Shown here: positions 53,748 through 61,850 of the stretch, one piece after another
Layout: each line of letters opens with the position of its first letter
How positions within the stretch are numbered: the first letter of the stretch is position 1
Source of the DNA: Bacteroidota bacterium
Lineage (GTDB): Bacteria; Bacteroidota; Bacteroidia; Chitinophagales; Chitinophagaceae
Length of the DNA: 64,000 nucleotides
Direction: 5' to 3'
Assembly (NCBI GenBank): GCA_018267545.1
Contig: JAFDYG010000482.1
Location: 1-64,000, forward strand
Position numbers and translations under genes: made by a program
The notes under the pieces: model-generated
What the model was told of the DNA's origin: nothing
Seen by the model: the letters and a program-made list of their open reading frames with translations, nothing else
Databases searched by the model: none

Positions 53748-56700
53748 TTGAGTAAACTACAAGTCCACCAAGACTCATTATTGTTTAACCCAAAACTGTT
53801 GCAATTTATGCAATTAACTGCTTATGGCGAAATGCCAGGGCGGACCAGCGGTCCTTTGCCCTCCCGCCCCGGCAACGCCCAATCCTCAATCTGGCTGGGT
53901 ATGAAATTGACGGCGATGTTATTATTAGTGGCCTTTTTACAGGTAAGTGCGAAGGGAATCTCACAGGGGATCACCTTGAATGTCAAGCGCGCTTCCCTGG
54001 AGAAAGTGATGGCCGAGATCGAACGCCAGTCCGGATATCATTTCCTCTACACCAAGGCGGAGCTGGACAAGTCCAAGTCCATCGACGTCTCCGTTTCCAA
54101 CGTCGACCTGATCACGGCGCTGACGGCCTGCTTCCAGGAACAGCCCTTTCAGTACAGCGTTGTAGGCAATAACATCGTGCTGCAGCTGCCGCCGCCGCCC
54201 GCTGCCGCGCCCAGTGTCGTATCCACTTTCTTTCATCTTTTTACCGCCGATTCCCCGCCCGGTAAATTCAAAGGAAAGGTCGTCAATGACGAGGGTAAAC
54301 CCCTGGAAGACGCTGCCGTCATGATCAAAGGCACCAAGAAGCACGCCTATGCCGACAAGAACGGCGTCTTCGAATTAGACGGCGTTGCGGTCGGGACAAC
54401 CCTGGTCATCTCCTATCCCGGCTTTACCCCCGTGGAATACCAGGTCAAGAGCCTCGAGAGAACGGCGGCACTGGACAAGCTCCTTCCCGCCGGCATCAAT
54501 CTATACGTCGTCCTCCAGCCGAGTAAATCCGGGCTGGACGAGATGCAGGTCATCGCCTACGGGAAAGTCAGCAAACGCTTCAACGCCGGCAACGTAACGA
54601 CCATCAATGCAGAGGATATCGCCAAGAACCCCGTCGTCAACGTCCTGGAAGCCTTGCAGGGACGCGTTCCCGGGATGCTGGTCCAGCAGGCCACCGGTAC
54701 GCCGGGCGGCAACTTTACCGTCCAGATCAGGGGTCAGAGCAGCTTCAACCTGAACTCCCCCCTCTTCGTCATCGACGGTGTGGTTTATCCCGCGAACCAG
54801 GCGCTGCCGTTGATCAACCCGGCCTTGTACGGCTACGACAGGACCAATCTTCAGCTCAACGCGCTCAACGGCGGCAACGCCCTGAACTATTTCGATCCGT
54901 CACTGATCGAAAGCGTGTCGATCCTGAAGGACGCGGATGCCACTGCGATCTATGGCTCGCGCGGCGCTTATGGCGTCATCCTGATCACTACCAAGAAGGG
55001 CAAGCCCGGCCAGCCCCGGCTGACGGTAGGCGGCTATAGCGGCGTTACCCAGCGCGGCGTATCGCCGAAGCTGATGAATACGCAGGAGTATCTTGCATTG
55101 AGAAAACAAGCCTTCAAGAATGACAATGCTGCACCCACAGCCCTCGACTGGGACGTCAACGGGACCTGGGACAGCACCAAATACACCAACTGGGACAAGT
55201 ATTTTGTCGGCAACGGTACGACCAGCTCCGTCAACGCCAATTATTCCGGCGGCGTCGGCACGACCAGCTACCTGATCGGCGGCAATTTCACCCGCCTGGG
55301 CAGCATTACCAGGGGCGGCGGCGCACAGAACAGCGGCGGTCTGAATTTCAACATCAATACGGGCAGCCTCAACCAAAAGTTTACGGCTACCTTCAACGGC
55401 AACTTTTCCACCACGGTCAACGACATGCTGCCGGTAGACTATATCGGCATCGGAGCTTCGATTGCACCGAACTTCCCCGGTTTCACGCTTCCCAACGGGC
55501 AGCCCGACTGGCGGTATATCGGGACGGGACAATTCAGCGCGGCTTCGAAAAAGAACATGATCTATCACGGCGTCACCAATAACCTGGTCGGCAACACCCA
55601 GCTGAAGTATACGCCCATCCGCGGCCTGAACATCTTCGCCACTTTGGGCTACAACCTGCTGACGGCGCGCGAGCTCGTCGCCTATCCCAGCACGTATGTC
55701 AATCCCACCGTATACAATCCTCCTGGTTCAATAGCGCAGAGCACGATCTCGAACATCAGCAACTCGACGGTCAACTTCGACCCTTATGCCAACTACACCA
55801 CCCGGCTGTTTAACAAGGGACGGCTGGACGTAACAGTCGGTATGGATATGCAAAGCACGCAGGCGACGAGCAGCGCTATCCTGGGTAAGAACTACGTGAC
55901 GGATGCTACGATCAAGGACCCCACGGCCGGCATTACGGTTAGCTCCAGCTACTCTACGACGCCGAACCGGCAGCTGGGTTATTTTGGCCGCGTCTACTAC
56001 ATCTGGGATCAAAAATATATCCTCGACCTCACCGGCCGTTATGACGGGTCCACGAAATTCGGACCGGGCAAGCAGTTCGGCGCTTTCGGCGCCATCGGGG
56101 CCGGCTGGATCTTCAGCGAAGAGCGCTGGTTGAAACATAACCTGCATTGGCTGAGCTTTGGTAAATTGAGAGGAAGCTTCGGTACGACCGGCGGTGACGG
56201 GGTTCCCAACTACGCTTATCTGACGACCTACGGCGTCACCAACAACAACTATCAGGGCGGTCTGAGGATAGCCCCCAATGGCCTCGCCAACCCTTACCTG
56301 CAATGGGAGACGAATAAGAAGAAGGAGCTTGGCCTGGAGCTTCGTTTCCTGAAAGACAGAATAACGGTGGAAGCCAACTACTACGATCAGCGTACTTCCA
56401 ACCAGCTGGTCAGCATTCCGCTTTCGGTCGTGACAGGGTATCAGCAGATTTCGCAAAACTCCCCGGCCATTATCAAGAACACCGGCTTCGAAGCCGCGCT
56501 GACTACGGTTAATGTCCAAAGCAAGTCTTTTACATGGCGGACCAGCTTCAATATTACCTTCAACCGGAACAAGCTGGTGGCCTATCCCGGAGCTATCCCG
56601 GGCGGTGGTATTCGGAACAACGCCAACCTGGAAATCGGCCGGTCCATGCAGAATATTAAGATCTATAACTACACGGGCGTAGACCCGAAGACCGGTCTGT

Positions 56701-57281
56701 ACTTCTTTACCAATGCCAAGGGTGTAGCCGATTCCTATCTGCCGTTTTTCACCGCCGGTCTGCAGCAGACCGACAGAACGGTCAACCTCGACATGCAGAC
56801 GAAATATTTCGGGGGCTTGCAGAACAGCATCAACTATAAGGGATTCTCTCTGGACTTCTTCTTCTACTTTACCCGACGCCCCGGCTTCAACTATCTCGGT
56901 CAGCAGCTGACTATTCCCGGAGTGATCGGCAGCGTGCCTACAGAGGACTGGGCCAAATCCTGGAAGAACCCGGGAGACGTAACGGCCTTCCCGAAGGTCA
57001 CGCAGAATGCGCTGAACTCCCTGGTCCAGCAGTTGAACTTCCGATCCAGCACGGGAGCGTATGAGACGATTACCTATGCCCGTCTTCAGAACCTGGCCCT
57101 TACGTACAACTTCCAGCCGGTCTTCCTGAAGAAGGCGAAGATCACCGCGCTGTCGGTATTTATCAAGGGACAAAACCTGCTGACTATCTCCAAATACAAA
57201 CAGCTTGACCCGGAGAACATGGCAGCCGGAGCAATGGGGCCGTATCGGATTTATACGGGCGGAGTCAATATCACTCTTTAA
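53748..57281 (+). CDS. SusC/RagA-family TonB-linked outer-membrane protein with STN domain
   Basis: 1177 residues from TTG at 53748; an ATG at 53808 is an alternative. A signal stretch (LTAMLLLVAFLQVSAKG), a secretin/TonB short N-terminal domain (SLEKVMAEIERQSGYHFLYTKAEL), a carboxypeptidase-like domain (GKVVNDEGKPLEDAAVMIKG), the plug (VNVLEALQGRVPGMLVQQ) and the beta-barrel are in order. The STN domain contacts FecR for signalling. With SusD it imports an oligomer. Confidence 0.95.
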   Translation: MSKLQVHQDSLLFNPKLLQFMQLTAYGEMPGRTSGPLPSRPGNAQSSIWLGMKLTAMLLLVAFLQVSAKGISQGITLNVKRASLEKVMAEIERQSGYHFLYTKAELDKSKSIDVSVSNVDLITALTACFQEQPFQYSVVGNNIVLQLPPPPAAAPSVVSTFFHLFTADSPPGKFKGKVVNDEGKPLEDAAVMIKGTKKHAYADKNGVFELDGVAVGTTLVISYPGFTPVEYQVKSLERTAALDKLLPAGINLYVVLQPSKSGLDEMQVIAYGKVSKRFNAGNVTTINAEDIAKNPVVNVLEALQGRVPGMLVQQATGTPGGNFTVQIRGQSSFNLNSPLFVIDGVVYPANQALPLINPALYGYDRTNLQLNALNGGNALNYFDPSLIESVSILKDADATAIYGSRGAYGVILITTKKGKPGQPRLTVGGYSGVTQRGVSPKLMNTQEYLALRKQAFKNDNAAPTALDWDVNGTWDSTKYTNWDKYFVGNGTTSSVNANYSGGVGTTSYLIGGNFTRLGSITRGGGAQNSGGLNFNINTGSLNQKFTATFNGNFSTTVNDMLPVDYIGIGASIAPNFPGFTLPNGQPDWRYIGTGQFSAASKKNMIYHGVTNNLVGNTQLKYTPIRGLNIFATLGYNLLTARELVAYPSTYVNPTVYNPPGSIAQSTISNISNSTVNFDPYANYTTRLFNKGRLDVTVGMDMQSTQATSSAILGKNYVTDATIKDPTAGITVSSSYSTTPNRQLGYFGRVYYIWDQKYILDLTGRYDGSTKFGPGKQFGAFGAIGAGWIFSEERWLKHNLHWLSFGKLRGSFGTTGGDGVPNYAYLTTYGVTNNNYQGGLRIAPNGLANPYLQWETNKKKELGLELRFLKDRITVEANYYDQRTSNQLVSIPLSVVTGYQQISQNSPAIIKNTGFEAALTTVNVQSKSFTWRTSFNITFNRNKLVAYPGAIPGGGIRNNANLEIGRSMQNIKIYNYTGVDPKTGLYFFTNAKGVADSYLPFFTAGLQQTDRTVNLDMQTKYFGGLQNSINYKGFSLDFFFYFTRRPGFNYLGQQLTIPGVIGSVPTEDWAKSWKNPGDVTAFPKVTQNALNSLVQQLNFRSSTGAYETITYARLQNLALTYNFQPVFLKKAKITALSVFIKGQNLLTISKYKQLDPENMAAGAMGPYRIYTGGVNITL

Positions 57282-57292
57282 ACAGACACACA

Positions 57293-58729
57293 ATGAAACA
57301 CACTATAAACTTTCACAATAACAAGGCATTCGGGATCGCGGCGCTGCTGATGGCCCTGGTCTTCGGCGCCGGCTGTAAAAAATTCGTGACCATTCCCTTA
57401 CCCGTCAATAGCATCTCGGGTACGGACGCATTTGCCTCCGACGGGACTACCTCGGGCGTGCTGAACGCCATCTATTACGACCTCCAGCAGGATACACATC
57501 TCGACGGAGCGCTGGGTCTGGGTTATAATGCGTCGCTTTATACGGACGAGCTGCAGGCCGTCGCATCGGCAAGCGCCACGGCCAAGACCTTTTACGGCAA
57601 CGTCATCACCGGTGACAACGGCGGAGGCATTCAGTGGAATACCCTTTACCCGGATATCCAGATCGCCAATACCACCATCGAGGCCATGCGTTCCTCCAGC
57701 CTGCCCTTCAAGAATCAATGGCTGGGAGAGGCGCTCTTCCTGAGAGGATTGATGTTTTATTACCTGGTGAGCTGCTACGGCGACGTGGCCCTTCCCCTCA
57801 CCTCGGACTATGTAGCCAACGGCGCGCTTAGCCGCACACCGAAGGCGGACGTGTACAAGCAAATCATCACCGACCTGAAGGAAGCGCAGGGTCTGCTGGG
57901 TACCGACTATGTCGACTATAACGGCAAGGTAGTTACGGACCGGTCGAGACCCAATAAAGCCGCGGCGACGGCGCTGCTGGCACGAATCTATCTCTACACC
58001 GGCGACTGGGCCAATGCAGAGGCGCAGGCCAGCACCGTAATCGGCAATAATGTTTATGCGTTAGAGACACCCGCGAACGTATTCCTGGTAAAAAGCAAGG
58101 AAACCGTCTGGAGCCTGCTGCCTACACAGGGCATAAACTTCGCGGTAAGAGACGCCGTGGGTTACCTGATCACCACGGGGTCTACGCCAACCTCGAGCGG
58201 CGTGAGCGTGGTGCTGAGCCCGCAGCTGCTGGCCAGCTTCGAACCCAACGATGCACGATATACCAACTGGGTCGGCGTATCGACGAACGGAACGCCTGCG
58301 ACAAATTACTACTACGCCAATAAGTACAAGGTAAAAACCGCAGCCGCCAGCACCGAAGCCCTCAGCATGCTTCGCCTCTCCGAGCAGTACCTGATCAGGG
58401 CCGAGGCCCGCGCGCAACAGAATAACCTGGGCGGCGCCATCAGCGATATCAACATGGTCCGCACCCGCGCCACGCTGCCCGGAACGACGGCAGCCTCACA
58501 GGCGGACCTGATAAACGCCGTCATGCAGGAACGCAAGATCGAGTTCTTTACCGAGCTGGGTCATCGCTTCTTCGATCTGAAACGCATCGGCAAGCTCGAC
58601 GGCGTGATGGGCGTGGTCTCTCCGCAGAAGGGCTCCAACTGGTCGACGTACATGCAATACTGGCCGATCCCGAATGCAGAAACTTTGCGCAATCCCAATC
58701 TAAAACAGACACCGGGCTACCAACAGTAA
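57293..58729 (+). CDS. SusD/RagB-family outer-membrane lipoprotein
   Basis: 478 residues. Lipobox region GAGC near residue 27. EALFLRGLMFYYLVSCYGDVAL and ARIYLYTGDWANAEAQA are the helical TPR core, and LRLSEQYLIRAEARAQ with IEFFTELGHRFFDLKR is the C-terminal signature. It caps the SusC barrel and binds the imported substrate. Eleven bp after susC. Confidence 0.95.
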   Translation: MKHTINFHNNKAFGIAALLMALVFGAGCKKFVTIPLPVNSISGTDAFASDGTTSGVLNAIYYDLQQDTHLDGALGLGYNASLYTDELQAVASASATAKTFYGNVITGDNGGGIQWNTLYPDIQIANTTIEAMRSSSLPFKNQWLGEALFLRGLMFYYLVSCYGDVALPLTSDYVANGALSRTPKADVYKQIITDLKEAQGLLGTDYVDYNGKVVTDRSRPNKAAATALLARIYLYTGDWANAEAQASTVIGNNVYALETPANVFLVKSKETVWSLLPTQGINFAVRDAVGYLITTGSTPTSSGVSVVLSPQLLASFEPNDARYTNWVGVSTNGTPATNYYYANKYKVKTAAASTEALSMLRLSEQYLIRAEARAQQNNLGGAISDINMVRTRATLPGTTAASQADLINAVMQERKIEFFTELGHRFFDLKRIGKLDGVMGVVSPQKGSNWSTYMQYWPIPNAETLRNPNLKQTPGYQQ

Positions 58730-58742
58730 TCAATCGATTTTT

Positions 58743-59519
58743 ATGAAGAAGATTTTTTGGCTCCTCTTCTGGGGGCTGCCGGGCCTGCCTTTGCTTGCCC
58801 AGAGCGATACCGCATTTTTGACGAACCCGCGGCTGGCTTCCGTGCCGCGGGCCCGCCTGGAAAAAGAGCAGCAGGAATACAACCAGTACATGGATGGCGC
58901 GGCTATCGACGCCTCCCGGATAAAATCGTTTATCCTCGTACACCCCGACTACTATATCAGCCTGCTGAAATTCGGCGAGCTGGTGCAGGCGGGCAGTATC
59001 GCCAAGCCCGAGAACCGCATCGAGAGCTTCTCCGCGGAGCTGCTCAATTCTCCGCTGGGCAGCTCGGTAAAGGAAATCATCGCAATGGAAAAGACGAAGC
59101 TGGGACCGGGCAAGTCCGCTCCCGACTTCACTGCGATGACACCGGACGACAAACCGTTTCATTTGACAGACCTGCGCGGCAAGTACGTCCTGCTGGACTT
59201 CTGGGCGAGCTGGTGCGGACCCTGCCGCATGGAGAATCCCAACGTAGTGGCTAACTACAATCTCTATAAGGACAAGGGCTTTACGGTCGTCAGCTTCTCT
59301 CTCGATGAAAATAAAAAAGCCTGGCAGTCGGCGATCGTCGCGGATCACCTGGACTGGTTTCACGCCGGCGACCTCAAAGGCTGGCACAGCGACGTAGTCA
59401 AACGCTACATGGTGCCGTCCGTCCCAAAGAGTTTCCTGATCGACCCGAACGGAACCATCATCGCCACGGATCTGCGCGGAGAAGACCTCGGAAAGGAGCT
59501 TAAAAAAATATTCAACTAA
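58743..59519 (+). CDS. TlpA-like thioredoxin-fold protein (active)
   Basis: 258 residues. Signal peptide, helical linker, then a TlpA/AhpC-like domain with VLLDFWASWCGPCRMENPN (CGPC) and cis-Pro in VPSVPKSFLIDP. A periplasmic thiol-disulfide reductase. It lies 13 bp after SusD and is the first of three related genes. Confidence 0.92.
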   Translation: MKKIFWLLFWGLPGLPLLAQSDTAFLTNPRLASVPRARLEKEQQEYNQYMDGAAIDASRIKSFILVHPDYYISLLKFGELVQAGSIAKPENRIESFSAELLNSPLGSSVKEIIAMEKTKLGPGKSAPDFTAMTPDDKPFHLTDLRGKYVLLDFWASWCGPCRMENPNVVANYNLYKDKGFTVVSFSLDENKKAWQSAIVADHLDWFHAGDLKGWHSDVVKRYMVPSVPKSFLIDPNGTIIATDLRGEDLGKELKKIFN

Positions 59520-59534
59520 TAAAAAATAACAGCA

Positions 59535-60683
59535 ATGAAATTTGTTTTCTTCACACTGGGCGCGCTCCTCTCGCTGGCAAGCCAGGCGCAAAAGGATGAG
59601 ACCATCATCGAAGGGACTATCATCGGCATGCCGGTCCCGCCCGCATATATCTACCGGATTCATCCAAGAACAGACCCGAGAAGGACCGATAGTGCAGCGG
59701 TTAAAGAGGGTAAATATAGATTTATCGAAAAGACGGACGGAGTAACCAAGCTCACGATCAGCCGATACTACGCCGACACGCACCCGGGCAGCCGTCCCCC
59801 GGCGTCCCAGGACGGCTCTGGTTTCCTGGAAATCTATGTGAACAAGGGCGACAGGGTTACGATCATCTCCACCGGCACGATGAAAAACGCCGTGGTCTCC
59901 GGCTCCAGGGCGGACCACGACTATCACGAAGCCAACCATAAGCTCGAGATGTGGGGGGATACGCTTCGCAAGCTGTACAAGATGGCGCAGGAGACAAAGA
60001 ATGCGGCGCTGCTCAGTTCTTTTCTGACACCCGCCAACGTAAAGAAGGCTGGGGACATCATGGACGAGTCCTATCCGGCCTTCATCCGTCAAAACCCTTC
60101 GTCGCCGATCGATCTTACGCTTATTTCGACACTGGCAGATCACCGCCCTGCTGCGGGACGCGCGGAGATGCTGGACTCGCTGTACCAGCTGTTGCCGGCG
60201 GCAACCCGCAGCAGCAAGGAAGGATTGTCCGTCAGCGCAGTCCTGAACGAGCAATTAAAAACGGAGCCGGGTCACAAGGCCATCGACTTTACACAAACCG
60301 ATGCCGACGGAAATTCGGTCAGCCTCTCTTCTTTCAAGGGCAAATACGTGCTGCTGAATTTCTGGGCCAGCTGGGACGCCGACGCTACCGCCATGCTGGC
60401 TTCTATCAACAGCGCACAGGAAACCTATGGCAGCAAGGGCCTGGTTGTTCTCGGCGTTTCCCTGGATGCGGACAAGTCCACCTGGCTGCAGGCGATCGAA
60501 GAGCAGAACATGAAGAACACGACACAGGTATCCGATCTGCACGGGAAGGACAATGCCGTGGCAAGGCTCTATGGCATTACCAAGCTGCCCCGTATGCTGC
60601 TGATCGACCCTTCAGGGACGATCGTCGCTTCACGGATCGACAGATATGAATTAAATCAAACTCTTACCTCCGTCTTTGAATAA
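59535..60683 (+). CDS. TlpA-like protein with lost CxxC site
   Basis: 382 residues. N-terminal DUF4369-like part (IIEGTIIGMPVPPAYIYRI) and a thioredoxin-fold domain in which the expected CGPC reads DADA (LLNFWASWDADATAML). The cis-Pro loop (KLPRMLLIDPSG) and the rest of the fold are kept. It has therefore lost redox chemistry and may act as a binding or structural partner. Flanked by active relatives on both sides. Confidence 0.88.
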   Translation: MKFVFFTLGALLSLASQAQKDETIIEGTIIGMPVPPAYIYRIHPRTDPRRTDSAAVKEGKYRFIEKTDGVTKLTISRYYADTHPGSRPPASQDGSGFLEIYVNKGDRVTIISTGTMKNAVVSGSRADHDYHEANHKLEMWGDTLRKLYKMAQETKNAALLSSFLTPANVKKAGDIMDESYPAFIRQNPSSPIDLTLISTLADHRPAAGRAEMLDSLYQLLPAATRSSKEGLSVSAVLNEQLKTEPGHKAIDFTQTDADGNSVSLSSFKGKYVLLNFWASWDADATAMLASINSAQETYGSKGLVVLGVSLDADKSTWLQAIEEQNMKNTTQVSDLHGKDNAVARLYGITKLPRMLLIDPSGTIVASRIDRYELNQTLTSVFE

Positions 60684-60693
60684 ATCATCCGCC

Positions 60694-61842
60694 ATGAATA
60701 AAAACATTCAAGCGCTCCTGCTGGCTTCTCTGCCAGTTTGGGCCTTTGCTCAGCAAGAGAATAACTTCCGCATCACCGGACACGTCAAGGATGCGGATAT
60801 ACAGCACGTCTATCTGCAGCACTTCAGCGGAAAGTCGAACGTTACGGACAGCGCTGCGGTGGTCGACCACCAATACACGCTGACGGGTCACGCGAGCTAC
60901 GGCTCGATCGTGACCATGACCTCAGCCGAGCCGGGAACGACGCTTAGCACGGACAATACGATCTCGATTTTTCTGGCTCCGAATGAAGATTTTTCGATCA
61001 CCCATACCGGCGGCTTCGCCAATGTATCGGTGACGGGCTCTTCCGCAAATACGGAATATCACCGGATCCTGGACCGGCAGGCCGATTTCGACAAGAGCGT
61101 AAAGGACCTGCAGGATAAGCTGACGAAGGCGATTTTATCCAAAAATCAAAAGCTGGAGAAGAGCCTTCAGAAGCAGCTGGATGAAAGGACCGCGGATGAG
61201 CGCAACTACGTCTATGCCGAATACATGCGGCAGAACCCGCATTCTCCCCTATTGGCTTTTGCTTTCGAAGGCGCGCTTGGCAACTACGCGGCCATGCAGG
61301 CGAAGGACGTCGCCTTCCTGCAGCCGCTGGTCGACATGCTGCCGGACTCTATCCGTACCCTGCCGGGTCTGAAGATGGTCCAGTCTCAGATGGACAAGCT
61401 GAAGATGGGAGATACCAAGCTGGCCATCGGAAAGGAAGCGCCCAACTTTACGGAAAAGGATACGCTCGGAAATTCCATCAGCCTCTCTTCTTTCCGCGGT
61501 AAATATGTCCTCGTCGACTTCTGGGCCAGCTGGTGCGGCCCCTGCCGCGCAGAAAACCCCAACGTGGTAGCGGCCTATCACAAATATCACCCCAAGGGTT
61601 TCGAAATCCTCGGCGTCTCTCTCGACCAGAAGGGCGAAGACTGGAAGAAGGCCATCCGCAAGGACCGCCTCGACTGGACGCACGTATCGGACCTGAAGTA
61701 TTGGAACAGCGAAGTGGTGAGCCTGTACGGCATTTCCGGGATACCCCTGAATTTCCTGCTCGACCCTGACGGGAAGATCATCGCCAAGAGCCTCCGTGGG
61801 GCCGATCTGGAAAAGAAGCTGGCAGAGATATATAAAAACTAA
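60694..61842 (+). CDS. TlpA-like thioredoxin with DUF4369 domain (active)
   Basis: 382 residues from the ATG at 60694 (an in-frame TTG is at 60676). DUF4369-like N-terminus (FRITGHVKDADIQHVYLQHF), a helical linker, then LVDFWASWCGPCRAENPNVV with CGPC and SGIPLNFLLDPDG with cis-Pro. A periplasmic thiol-disulfide oxidoreductase with an N-terminal lipid- or membrane-directed signal. Confidence 0.93.
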   Translation: MNKNIQALLLASLPVWAFAQQENNFRITGHVKDADIQHVYLQHFSGKSNVTDSAAVVDHQYTLTGHASYGSIVTMTSAEPGTTLSTDNTISIFLAPNEDFSITHTGGFANVSVTGSSANTEYHRILDRQADFDKSVKDLQDKLTKAILSKNQKLEKSLQKQLDERTADERNYVYAEYMRQNPHSPLLAFAFEGALGNYAAMQAKDVAFLQPLVDMLPDSIRTLPGLKMVQSQMDKLKMGDTKLAIGKEAPNFTEKDTLGNSISLSSFRGKYVLVDFWASWCGPCRAENPNVVAAYHKYHPKGFEILGVSLDQKGEDWKKAIRKDRLDWTHVSDLKYWNSEVVSLYGISGIPLNFLLDPDGKIIAKSLRGADLEKKLAEIYKN

Positions 61843-61850
61843 AAGAAGAT

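Noticed and set aside
58548..60254. 568-codon antisense frame over the TlpA genes
   Set aside because: It runs across three genes' coding strand, is Arg/Val-rich with no domain, and is typical of GC-biased shadows.
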